Shown here piece by piece: positions 11,066 through 19,815 of a stretch of 64,000 bases of DNA. Within the stretch, counting starts at the first letter, position 1. Each line of letters starts with the position of its first letter. The notes below the pieces were generated by a model. It saw only the letters and a program-made list of their open reading frames with translations, had not been told where the DNA came from and ran no database searches. Source of the stretch: Hyaloraphidium curvatum (Eukaryota > Monoblepharomycota > Hyaloraphidiomycetes > Hyaloraphidiales > Hyaloraphidiaceae); NCBI GenBank assembly GCA_025558095.1, contig JAIVFI010000002.1:1116001-1180000 (forward strand), in the 5' to 3' direction. Made by a program: the position numbers and the translations under genes.

Positions 11066-12156
11066 CTAACGGCGAGCAGCAAGTCGCTCCCACATTTTCT
11101 CTTCCTCCCACAGGTCCGATCCCTCCAGGTTTGGTTGGCCGTGCCTCCGAGGCCCGTACTTGACCCGGCCCACGCGCGAACGGACCGCGGCTTCCACGCG
11201 CGGAAGATCCGCGGCTGCGAGACTGAGAATCATGGCTTTCAGTTCGAGAGTCCGAGTACGAGGGATCCCATGAGTGACAAAGATCGACGTCGGAAAATGC
11301 TCCAGCGAAAGCAGATCGAAACCAAGTCGTCTCGGTGCCTCGGGCCACCACTCTGGCGTGATCAACTGCACATTCGGCACACCGCACCACAGCGTTAACT
11401 TTTGGGCCGAAAATGAGGATGTAGGACGAGACGCAGGGGGAGTTCGTTGGGGTTGTGAATGATAGTAACCGAGTTCGGCTTTTGGACGAGTCTCCCGTGA
11501 TGTGTTGCCAGGTGTTCCAGAAGCGCGCGTGGCCGATAGTACGGAACCAAATCCAGACGTTCCAGATCTCTGCATTCCCGCTCGATGTGGTGCAGCGCTT
11601 CGATCGGCACCTGGCCTTCCACGAGGATTCGTTCCAAGGACTCCGGAAGCTCGATCCGGCACAACCAGTCGGCGCTTAGCGAGCCATAGAAGGACGCAAC
11701 TTCGAGCTCCTTGAGGTGCAGGAGATGACGGAACGATACGCCTGGCATGGCAGTCCCCATCGTGATGCGCACGCGCAGGCTTCTGACCATGATAAGAGAC
11801 CGAATGCAGGAATCGAAGTAAACGGGATCGGGAGTAGCGGGGAGCGTGATATCTTTGATCATCTCCGACAGTGTCGGATTCAGGAGCACCCGTTGAAACC
11901 GTGGAAAGTCGCTCTGGTAAAGCACAACCCTTCCGCCTAGGAGAACGGGCATCGCAAGCGCGTGGAACTCCTTCGAGGCGAGCGCACAGCAGGCAATGGA
12001 AAACAAGTCTCGGCCATCTCGCAGTTCGCCGAAAATCATGATCAGAAGCTCGCTGGGAAGCCGCGGAACCTCGGTCGCGTCAGATGATGTGGCGGTCGCG
12101 ACCGCGCCATCTTCCGAAGGGCCGGGAGCCAACTCCGAGGCGTCCGCGTCTGACAT
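11066..12156 (-). CDS. F-box protein (333 aa), paralogue of the gene at 44.9 kb
   Basis: Exons 12156-11488 and 11398-11066 are joined by an 89-nt phase-0 intron. After an acidic leader, an F-box-like segment (PRLPSELLIMIFGELRDGRDLF) at about residues 30-70 should bind Skp1. The rest is leucine-rich and probably forms a substrate-binding helical or LRR-like surface. The C-terminal exon has AAADLPRVEAAVRS and EEEKMWERLAA, which align with RIADLPAVEAAFRA and SEQRMWMRLAG in the protein at 44914-46124. Both genes have their intron at the same aligned position. The substrate is unknown. Likely a component of an SCF ubiquitin ligase, by family. Confidence 0.75.
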
Positions 12157-12335
12157 GTCCGCTGCAATGGCCGAGAGTGGAGTTCACCGGCGAGAGCCGC
12201 TGCGGGAGGCAGGGGCAGGCAGGCGGTTTGCGGTTTGCGTGTTGGATCGCGCCCGCAAAAGCCGCACAAAACATGTATGCGCTTTGAAGAAGAGCCTCAT
12301 TCTGCCTATCGCGAATCAAAATCTTTTCCACGTGC

Positions 12336-13268
12336 TTACAGTTTCGCCATCTGTGCCCTCGGGAACGGATCTCCGTCCTTCAGCCCCGCGTAGACGCCGT
12401 GCAGCGCGATCCCCTTCTCCCCGTCGGTCGCCCGCGCGTCGTAGACGATGTCCGGGCCCATGAACCGCAGCGACACCCTCCTCGACTTCATTCCCGGTTC
12501 GGTGCCGGCGCCGCCGTGGAGGATGCTCAGATGGAAGACAAGGAGGTCTCCCGGCTCGAGACTCCAGGATACGATGTCGTAGGCGGCTCTGTTGGCCTCG
12601 ATGTCGGGCAGCCGCGGCAAGGCGGAGCGTTTCCAAAGAGGGGCCGTGTCGTCGTGCGCGGCGAAGGCCGAGCCGTTGAAGAGAACCCCTTTGTGCGAGC
12701 CGCGGACGAATTCGAGCGAGTGCTTGGCGGGCAGGGGGTCGAGGGAGATCCAGACGGCGACCTGCTGCGAGCCGCGGGTGCGGAGGTAAGGCGTGTCCTA
12801 GAACAGAGAACAGGGTTAGGCTGCTCGCCGTGGCATTGCCTCGGAACGTGCGGTCAAGCCCACCTGGTGCCAAGGCGTCCTGCGCACGGCGCCCCCCTCC
12901 TTCTTGAACAGCTGCTCGTACATGTACCGCACGTCCTCCCGGTCGTCGAGGCCCCACAGCGCCCTGACCATGGTGTCGATGCCGGCCTGGCGGGCGACGG
13001 GAGCCATCGTGTTCGTCTTGTCCTCGAAGAACATCTCCCCGCTCCCGTCCTTGGCGTACATGTTGGTCGCCGTCGGGCTCGGGTTCGCGAAGGAGTGCTC
13101 GCAGGCCGCCTCGAGCAGCGCGAGGCCCTCCTTGGTCAGGGCGCCTTTCAATAGGACCACGCCGTCCTCCTCGAGGGCGCGGGCCGCAGCAGCCCAGTTT
13201 TGCGGCGGGAGCGCCGAGAGCGGCACGGCCGGCGGCAGGACCGGCGGCGTCGCGGGAACAAAGACCAT
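12336..13268 (-). CDS. phytanoyl-CoA dioxygenase (PhyH)-family Fe(II)/2-oxoglutarate oxygenase
   Basis: Exons 13268-12864 and 12797-12336 are split by a 66-nt intron (GTGGGC...CTAG), giving 288 aa. The opening half has the PhyH pattern 'ALEEDGVVLLKGALTKEG'. The iron site is seen as H134-x-D136 in TPWHQDTPY, which spans the splice junction, and a distal His at about 229 in FHLSILHGG; Arg242 is placed to bind 2-oxoglutarate. The length is normal for the family. Members hydroxylate fatty acyl-CoAs or small molecules; the substrate here cannot be told. There is no obvious C-terminal peroxisomal signal (it ends in AKL, which is a near SKL-type PTS1 match and worth noting). Confidence 0.85.
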
Positions 13269-13473
13269 CGTGGCCTAGTTTCGGGCGATCGTGCGAGGGG
13301 AGACGAGTGTGTGGCAAGGGCACCGAAGGTGGCGCTCGGACGGATCAAAGAATTTTCCACCGTTCCGAGGGAGATTGGACACAATGATGATTCAAACAGT
13401 CATGGCATTGTAGCATGTCGGGTAGTTGCATCATGTGGAGCGAATGCAGGTCATCGTCACAGCTCCTTCGCCA

Positions 13474-13753
13474 TCACGATCTCTCTCCGCCCTCCTTCGG
13501 ATTCCTCCACCTCGCCCGTCTCTCTGCGAAACCCAGCCTCCTGCAAAAGGCCAGAGGCCGACCGTTGCCTTCCGCAACGGTGAGCTTCATGACCTTGTGT
13601 CTGCCGCTCCGCGCCCAGTCCATCAGCCCGTTCGCCATGGCTTCGGCCGCGCCGGTGCCACGGACCTCGGGCGCCACCCAAACGGAAAACACCCAAGCAG
13701 TTTCCGGATCTTGTTCGCCTGGGGTAGCTCGATGTCGGCGGCGATCTGGCCGC
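13474..13753 (-). pseudogene. C-terminal half of a GNAT acetyltransferase, N-terminus missing
   Basis: The frame contains VFSVWVAPEVRGTGAAEAM, the GNAT acetyl-CoA binding loop (motif A), and then KLTVAEGNGRPLAFCRRLGF, the typical motif B ending of the fold. The N-terminal half of the fold is absent: upstream the frame runs straight into a 21-bp tandem repeat and the tail of the neighbouring intact GNAT gene. No separate start was found. It is best read as a decayed tandem copy, although a read-through or spliced fusion with the upstream GNAT cannot be excluded. Confidence 0.55.
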
Positions 13754-13816
13754 CGGATCTCCAAAGTCAACGAGCGGATCTCCAAAGTCAACGAGCGGAT
13801 CTCCAAAGTCAACGAG
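13754..13816. repeat. three perfect 21-bp tandem units
   Basis: The unit is CGGATCTCCAAAGTCAACGAG on the plus strand, present three times end to end (63 bp). On the minus strand each unit carries a TGA in the frame of the GNAT gene at 13809-14300, whose stop falls inside the repeat. In the frame of the broken GNAT it translates as a repeated SLTLEIR. Confidence 0.95.
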
Positions 13817-14300
13817 GCGGCAACCCATCGCGCCGCTGCTCCCCCAGCCTTATCTCCATGTCCACGCGGTGCATCCCCGGCCCCCACCCGTTCTCCACGT
13901 ACCCGACCCGCACAGCGCCGCTCTTGGCGTAGAAGGCCTCGACAAGGTGACTCCCGCCGATCTCGAGCACCTCGGCGCCCGCCGCCCGCCGCACAGCCTC
14001 GCGCATCATGGTCCGTCCGATGCCCTTGCCCTGTCTCCGGGGGTCCACGAGCAGCCAGTCGAGAGATTTGCAGCCAGGGTTTCCTTCAACGTCCGAGACG
14101 CCGACAGCCGCGACAACCCCGCCGTCCTCCAGCAGGACAGCGTACGAGCTCTCCGTGTCCGGGTCATCGAGGAAGGTCTCGTAGTCGGGCCGCTCCTCGG
14201 GCGCGAAGAATGCAGGGCAGTTGGCGTCGAACAGCGCGAGGCACGGAGCGCGGTGCGCGGAGCGCAAGTAGGCCGCGAATCGCGCGTTGTCCGCGGCCAT
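13809..14300 (-). CDS. GNAT-family N-acetyltransferase (163 aa)
   Basis: An intronless reading frame with a normal GNAT length. It has a central VAAVGVSDVEG strand pair, the acetyl-CoA binding motif DWLLVDPRRQGKGIGRTMM (Q/R-x-x-G-x-G/A) at about residues 82-100, and a C-terminal YAKSGAVRVGYVENGWGPGM segment typical of fungal GNATs. The substrate is unknown. The stop lies within the first 21-bp repeat unit and a second, broken GNAT follows immediately downstream. The start is the first ATG, followed by MAADNARFAAYLR. Confidence 0.8.
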   Translation of the reverse strand: MAADNARFAAYLRSAHRAPCLALFDANCPAFFAPEERPDYETFLDDPDTESSYAVLLEDGGVVAAVGVSDVEGNPGCKSLDWLLVDPRRQGKGIGRTMMREAVRRAAGAEVLEIGGSHLVEAFYAKSGAVRVGYVENGWGPGMHRVDMEIRLGEQRRDGLPPR

Positions 14301-14657
14301 CGCGGGCAGGGCGCGCTCAAATGGGTCTTCAGATCAAAGAAATCTTCGGCGGTGCATATTCGGGTTGGAAGCAATCGGGCGGAACGACGGAGCGGATGTT
14401 GCGGGGAGTCCGCCGTTCGCGCCGGCCGCCGCGAGTCTACACTAGCGCCTCCGCGCTTCCCGGTAACGACAGACCGCAGTTGAACATAAAGCAAATCATA
14501 TCATATGTTCATTCTGCTGCACGACTCGTCTCTACAGGAAAGCCTTCGATGACCGCCGCGGTGCGAGCCCCGATTGTCGCTCCCTCCTTTTCCTCCCCCA
14601 GGTCACTTCAGATCAAGCCCTCAGCGCCACTTGGACATATCGCTTCAGATCAAGTCC
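14301..14657. other. intergenic
   Basis: A 357-bp gap upstream of the GNAT gene and downstream of the small membrane protein gene, both minus strand. It includes an AT-richer patch with CATATCATATG near 14495-14507, which may be promoter sequence for the GNAT gene. Nothing else was recognised. Confidence 0.35.
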
Positions 14658-14948
14658 TCAGTCCCACTTCGAAAGGGTGTCCCAGTTATACGCCACCACT
14701 CCAGCGGCTCCCAGTGCCAGAAGCACCCTGCCAGCGCGGCCGCCCCTCCTCGCGCAGCCCCCGGCGCGGCGGTAAGCGTGCCAGTGCCACCTGTATGCCG
14801 CTTGCGCATCGGGCGCGGGCTGGGGGGAGGCGAAGAATGTGCCACGGGAGAAGGGGGTGCTGGAGGGGGTGGAGGTTGCGCCAGAGTGGGGATAGAAGTA
14901 GCCGTATTGCGGCGGCGCCGCTGTCGCGGTTGCGGCCTGGGCCTCCAT
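14658..14948 (-). CDS. small hypothetical protein with a C-terminal membrane segment
   Basis: The frame encodes 96 aa from an ATG at 14948. The N-terminal half is Ala/Pro/Ser/Tyr-rich and looks disordered. The end has a hydrophobic stretch (VLLALGAAGVVAYNW) followed by DTLSKWD, suggesting a single C-terminal anchor. A 63-nt internal segment beginning GTGGCA and ending GGCAG has GT/AG ends and is a multiple of three; removing it gives a 75-aa protein and deletes an Arg/Gly-rich part that does not look protein-like, so it is probably an intron. No family recognised. Confidence 0.5.
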   Translation of the reverse strand: MEAQAATATAAPPQYGYFYPHSGATSTPSSTPFSRGTFFASPQPAPDAQAAYRWHWHAYRRAGGCARRGGRAGRVLLALGAAGVVAYNWDTLSKWD

Positions 14949-15128
14949 GCTTGCGAGGTTCGTGGGTACGGCGAATGAAGAGCTTCGTGACGGCGTGCCG
15001 GTTTCAAACCGGCCTTATATCCCCGGAGGGCGGCTTGCGTGGTGCTCCCTCGGGACGCTGACGCAACCGCCTTGCGTCGGCGGAAGATCCCGCCCGTGCC
15101 TTCCGCCGCCTTCCGGGCGCTTCCGGTC

Positions 15129-15493
15129 CTAGAGTATGTTGCAGTTGAAGGGCGGCGGGTCGTTGTACCGCTTGTAGAGGGCGCTCCTCCGGTTCTTGGG
15201 GTAGCTGACACAAGCAACCTCGTCGGACGCAGCCCCGGGGAACGCGAACTCGCTGCAGGCGCGCGTCAGATCCATTGCACGCCAATGCGAAACACAGAGC
15301 GATTCACCAGAAAGCTTCCTCCGGGCAGGCTTCGCAGGAGCGCTCGAACACGGCTTGGGGGACGCTGCATGGGGACAAGAAGGGACGTCACTCGATGCCT
15401 CCCGCGGCGCGGGAGCGGGCACCTCAAGGCAGCGGCAACGGTTACGAAGGCCGCTACCAGCGTGAAGGTGAGGAGCTTGGCGGCGTCAAGCAT
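15129..15493 (-). CDS. small secreted cysteine-rich protein (83 aa)
   Basis: Three exons, 15493-15423, 15364-15308 and 15252-15129, with introns of 58 and 55 nt (GTGCCC...GCAG and GTGAAT...GCAG); the total length closes in frame. The N-terminus is a clear signal peptide (MLDAAKLLTFTLVAAFVTVA). The mature part of about 60 residues has five cysteines, including an SCEACPEEAFCEF cluster and one three residues before the C-terminus. The gene model was built by joining frames, since no single frame holds the whole protein. No family is recognised. Size and cysteine content fit fungal small secreted proteins, whose roles vary widely; function is unknown. Confidence 0.65.
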
Positions 15494-15740
15494 GTTGAGG
15501 ACAGGGGTAGTAGGGTGCGGCCGCACGCGAGGGACCAGGGGACGCGGCAGGCGGACGGGGTCCCCCATTTTCTTGGCGTCGTCCGCAGTTCGTCCCCCAT
15601 CGCCATCCGATGCTCCTGGGCCGGTTCGGGAGGGAAAGTCTCTGGATCAATCGAACCCGCCCGTCGAGGCCTGGCGATTTCGACGTTTGGGCTCTGGACT
15701 CCAGCGTTCTGGACCTCCTTACATCATTGGGCAAGAACCC

Positions 15741-17159
15741 ATGTTTGTCCCCCGCACCCGATTCGGTGCGCCACTCGCGTCGGCCGCTTCTGCCGTTGCC
15801 GCCCGCAGCGCGCCGCGACTCCGCGTTGCGCCGCCCGCCACCGCCGCGCCCCACCGTTTCAAGCGCGCACCGCCCGTCTCCGTTGTCGCTGCCGCCCCCC
15901 GCGCGCCGTTCGCGACCGCCGCGCCGACGATGTCGAAGCTCGTGTTCGACGACAAGGAGATGGACGGCCAGCTGGGCCGCACGCTGATCGGCGCAAACTC
16001 GGCGTCGGCCGACATCGGCGAGGCGATGGCGACCGCGCTCAGGGTGGTGCCGGGCCCCGACAGCTACGGCAGCTGGTTCAAGGAGTGGTCGGCGCTCGCC
16101 GCCCGCTGCGAGGACAGGGCCCGCGCCGCGCTCGCCGCCGGCCACAAGACCACGGCGCGCCAGTGCTTCCTCCGCGCCACGGAGTACTGGCGCCAGGCCA
16201 TCTTCTTTGTCCGCGGCGACCTCGACGACCCGCGGCTCCAGGAAGGATACGCCCGCCACCGCGCCGCCTTCCGCGCCGCGATCCCGCTGTTCGAGGACTG
16301 CACCATCACGGCCACGTCGATCCCGTACGCGTCTCCCGACGGCAAGATCAGGACCGAGCTGTCGGCCTACCACTTTGTCCCGGCCGGCGGGCCCAAGACG
16401 GACCGCCCGCTGGTCATCGCCCCCTGCGGATACGACTCCACCGCCGAAGCCGGCTACTCGCTGACCGCGTACATGTGCCTCAAGCACGGGTACGATTGCG
16501 TGACCTTCGACGGCCCGGGACAGGGCTCCACGCTCTACCTCTCGCGGATCCCCATGGACACGGACTTTGAAACCGTGCTGCCCGCCGTGGTCTCGTGGTC
16601 GATCGCCCTTCCGGGCGTCGATCCCAAGCGCATCGCGGTGTTTGGCCGCAGCTTCGCCGGGTACCTCGCCCCGCGCGGCGTCGCGGGCGACGACCGCGTT
16701 GCCGCGCTCATGTGCGACCCGGGGCAGTACGAGTTCGTCTCGCGCGTCGTCGGCAAGATGTTTGACCAGGCCACGTGGGACGCGGTGCTGGCGGGGGACC
16801 CCGCCGTCGAGGCCAGGCTGCAGAAGCTGCTCGAGGACCCGCACAGGAAGGAGTACTTTGGCGCGCGGATGGCGACCCTCGGCGCCAAGACGGTCGCCGA
16901 GTTCCTCCGGCTGCAGGTCAAGCAGACCGTCGAGCCCGTGGTTTCCAAAATCAGGTGCCCCGTGCTCCTCATGGAAGGCCAGGGCGACTTTGCGGGGCAG
17001 TCCCCCGCCCTGTATGCCGCGCTGGACACCGACAAGACGCTGATCAAGTTCCCTGTCGAGGAGGGTGCAGGAGGGCACTGTGGAGGGCTCGGTGCGACGC
17101 TGATCGAGGAGGCCGCCTTCAACTGGCTGGATGAGAAACTGGCTGCCAAGGCAAAGTAG
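15741..17159 (+). CDS. alpha/beta hydrolase with mitochondrial-type leader
   Basis: Intronless, 472 aa. The first 60 residues are rich in Arg, Ala, Ser and Pro with no acids (MFVPRTRFGAPLASAASAVA...), as expected of a mitochondrial presequence. The remainder resembles the alpha/beta hydrolase group that includes 2,6-dihydroxypseudooxynicotine hydrolase and DUF1100 esterases, with a helical N-terminal domain (about 100-190) before the hydrolase fold. A likely triad is Ser304 in GRSFAGY, Asp416 in EGQGDFAG and His446 in GAGGHCG. Related bacterial enzymes cleave C-C or ester bonds; the substrate here is unknown. Because many homologues are bacterial, transfer is possible but not shown. Confidence 0.75.
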   Translation: MFVPRTRFGAPLASAASAVAARSAPRLRVAPPATAAPHRFKRAPPVSVVAAAPRAPFATAAPTMSKLVFDDKEMDGQLGRTLIGANSASADIGEAMATALRVVPGPDSYGSWFKEWSALAARCEDRARAALAAGHKTTARQCFLRATEYWRQAIFFVRGDLDDPRLQEGYARHRAAFRAAIPLFEDCTITATSIPYASPDGKIRTELSAYHFVPAGGPKTDRPLVIAPCGYDSTAEAGYSLTAYMCLKHGYDCVTFDGPGQGSTLYLSRIPMDTDFETVLPAVVSWSIALPGVDPKRIAVFGRSFAGYLAPRGVAGDDRVAALMCDPGQYEFVSRVVGKMFDQATWDAVLAGDPAVEARLQKLLEDPHRKEYFGARMATLGAKTVAEFLRLQVKQTVEPVVSKIRCPVLLMEGQGDFAGQSPALYAALDTDKTLIKFPVEEGAGGHCGGLGATLIEEAAFNWLDEKLAAKAK

Positions 17160-17703
17160 GAGAAAAGTCAAGACGGATCTCGGTAGTCGGCGGATGGAAT
17201 CTGGCACCGACACCCAAGAAGAGCGATGTGCGAGCGGACCTCGTGTTGCGGACTTTTGTTGTTTTGCAGGTGTTTCGGCTACTCGAAATAGTGTTTGCTG
17301 GTTCCGGTAGGGCGGATGACGAGCATTGCAAAGTGTACGAAGAGAAGGGAGCTGCGCGGAAAAGCAATGCGTGTTGAGGCACTATGTACGCGGCATCCGA
17401 CCCCCTTCTTCTCCGTCCCGGCCGTCCCCCGCGGCGCTCTAGCCGGCCCTCCCCCACGGGCCCCACTCCTCCTTGGCAGGCCCTCCCCCATGCGGGCCCA
17501 CGTCCACTCCTTCGTCCTTGCGGGTCCTCCCCCTGCGGACCCCGGCCGACCCCCGCGGCCCCTCTTCCTCGTCGAAGCGGAAAGTTCCTTACGGCCCCGT
17601 CCCGGCGGCCCGGCCCCCCACCTCTCGGGCCCAACGCACCCCCGCGCACCGAAACAGAACCCCACGTCGCCGACCATCGTACGGGCGGAAGGAAGCGCGG
17701 GGC
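17160..17703. other. convergent intergenic region
   Basis: A 544-bp gap between the hydrolase stop (plus) and the C2H2 gene stop (minus). It is pyrimidine-rich on the plus strand (runs of CCCC and CTCC from about 17400 to 17600) with an AT-richer start. It should hold both 3' UTRs. Frames crossing it on both strands look like shadows. Confidence 0.4.
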
Positions 17704-18915
17704 TCACGTCCTCCACGCCTGCGCCAGGCTGAGCAGCTGCAGCGCCGCCTCGTCCGCGTCCATCCGCGGCGCCGGCCACCCGTTCAGGTTGCCGCTGTGC
17801 CCCGCGTGCGGGGGGAACCCGCCCGGCGCGGCGTTGCCGTTCAGGCTGTTGTGCCGCGCCCTGATGGGCCCCGGCGCGCTGGGCGCGCGCATCCGCGCGC
17901 CCGGCTCGGCGTGGTGCAGGAGGGGGTAGGGGAGGTACATGGCGTCCTTGGCCAGGGCGGTGGGCGGGGGGGAGGCGCGGGGGGGTGGGGGGATGGGGTA
18001 GAACGGGTGCGCGTGGGGAGGGGGGAGGGACGGGGCGGGGAAGGGGAAGTGCTCCCCCGCGGGGGGGAAGGGAGGGGGAGGGGGGAAGGCGTGGCCGTTG
18101 GGGAGGGAGTGCGAGAGGGCCGGGGGAGGGGGGAGGAAGGGGGCGGGGTGGGAGTGGCCGTTGGGGAAGGCGTCGGGGAAGCCGGCGGTGTGGCCCGGGA
18201 TGGGGACCGAGGGGAAGTAGCGCGGCGTCGAGGCGGAGGATTCGCTGTCCGAGGGCTCGCTGGCGAGGGAGACGGTCGAGGTGCGGGAGATGGCGCGGGA
18301 GCGCTCGCCCGGGCGGGCGTACAGCGTGCGCGCGTCCACGGGCTCGTCCTCGCGCCCGGAGCCCTGCGACGACTCCGAGTCGGAGGAGCCGTCGTCGGGC
18401 GGCGAGGCGCCAGCGGAGATCGGCTTGGGCGGGCGCAGCGAGGCGCGGCGGGCGGCGGTGGGGAGCGACAGGGAGGTGCGGCGCTGCGCAGCGGGCGTGG
18501 CCGAGGCGGCGCGGGCGCGGCGGTGGCGCGGGGCGTCGTCGTCGCCGGGGGTGCCGAGCGGCGCCTCGGAGGCGAGCTCGTGCTCCATCGCGCGGGCGTG
18601 GCGGCGCAGCGCGTCGAGGCGGCCGAAGCGCTTGCCGCACTCGCAGCCGAACGGCTTCTCGCCGGGGTTGTGCGCGCGGCTGTGGCGGGCGAGGTCGTGG
18701 CGGCGGGCGAAGGTCGCGCCGCACTCGCAGCGGAAGCGCTTGCCGACTGACAGGACGACGGCGTCGTCGGGCGGCGCGGCCGACGAGGGGCGGCGCTCCC
18801 GCGGGCGGCGGTCGTCAGCCGGCGTGGGGTACGCCGCCGCGGGCGACAGCGCCGGGCCGCGCGGGACGGCCCGGGCGGCGGCACGGCCCCTCTCGACGAG
18901 GGCCGCCGCGCTCAT
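17704..18915 (-). CDS. C2H2 zinc-finger transcription factor (403 aa)
   Basis: Intronless. Two adjacent C2H2 fingers lie at about residues 60-110: FRCECGATFARRHDLARHSRAH and, after the linker NPGEKP, FGCECGKRFGRLDALRRHARAMEH. Each uses C-x-C rather than the usual C-x2/4-C spacing, which is seen in several fungal regulators. The rest is low-complexity: Ser/Asp-rich around 160-200 and long Pro/His/Phe-rich stretches at 220-330, as in activation domains. It ends with an acidic-hydrophobic EAALQLLSLAQAWRT helix. Probably a sequence-specific nuclear regulator; target genes are unknown. Confidence 0.8.
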   Translation of the reverse strand: MSAAALVERGRAAARAVPRGPALSPAAAYPTPADDRRPRERRPSSAAPPDDAVVLSVGKRFRCECGATFARRHDLARHSRAHNPGEKPFGCECGKRFGRLDALRRHARAMEHELASEAPLGTPGDDDAPRHRRARAASATPAAQRRTSLSLPTAARRASLRPPKPISAGASPPDDGSSDSESSQGSGREDEPVDARTLYARPGERSRAISRTSTVSLASEPSDSESSASTPRYFPSVPIPGHTAGFPDAFPNGHSHPAPFLPPPPALSHSLPNGHAFPPPPPFPPAGEHFPFPAPSLPPPHAHPFYPIPPPPRASPPPTALAKDAMYLPYPLLHHAEPGARMRAPSAPGPIRARHNSLNGNAAPGGFPPHAGHSGNLNGWPAPRMDADEAALQLLSLAQAWRT

Positions 18916-19815
18916 CGGGCGGCTGGGCGGGTTGCTAGGGCGGGCGGCGAGCCCGCGATTCGCTCGGAGGCGGCCTGCAGGTCCTGGCCTGCCGGGGGCG
19001 GGGGGGCGCTGGATTAGCGGCGATCCGACGTCCGTAATTCTGGCCGCACCTCGGCGGCGGCGGCGCTGACGGTCGGCTGGCGGGGGCCGCAGAGCGTCAG
19101 CTGCCTGTCGATGGGCAGCGGAGAGGTCAGCGGTTGTTTTCGGGGAGGTTTCGGGGGCCGTTGGCGGGCCGTTTCACCGGGACGGGACGGTGGCGCTTTG
19201 GACCCGCTCGGCGATCCGCGGGACCACCTCGCCTCAAATGCACCTTTCAAAGCCGGTTTGAAGGCCCATAACCGTGCCGATCTCACGGTCAACGCGTGCT
19301 CGGTGTTATATCATGTTCCCGAACATCCGTGCGACTCCGCAGGGCTCCCATACGCCCGCAGCCAAGCAGTCGGCAAAACCGGCCACGTCACGCGACCAGG
19401 GGCCCGGTCACCAACATGCTCCAACCACCAGGCCGGACGATCCCGGCGCAGTCGGATTTGATTGAGGACACACCACGCGACTTTGGAGGACGGATGCTGG
19501 GGCCATTGAGGCCATCAGCGCCACCTGCGCCCTCAGAATTTCCGGATGTCTTCGGCCGGCCAAAACGCGCGGCTGCTGGTTCCTGGGCCCGGCACCATCT
19601 CGTCCAATCATCTGTAAAGTTATCCGGCGGTGACCGAAGCCGATTGCGGCCGATCTCGGCCCGTCGAGAAAAGCGCTCCTGGTCCCCCACGGGCACGGCC
19701 GGGCGAGCCCCGCCGCCATCGCAAGACCCTCGGCCTCCTGAACCCGTCCCCCACGCGGCGCCATCCCCTCCGCCGCGCCCGGCGCCGCCCTCCCCGCCAC
19801 CGCCCCCTTTTCGCG
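18916..19815. promoter_or_regulatory. divergent upstream region of the C2H2 and Bax-inhibitor-like genes
   Basis: A 900-bp gap between two divergently oriented starts, so both promoters should lie here. It contains a less GC-rich core around 19230-19330 with TTATATCATG-like sequence. No individual binding site could be assigned. Confidence 0.4.

Noticed and set aside
15486-17213. A 575-aa minus-strand frame
   Set aside because: Antisense shadow of the alpha/beta hydrolase; no domain or coherent fold.
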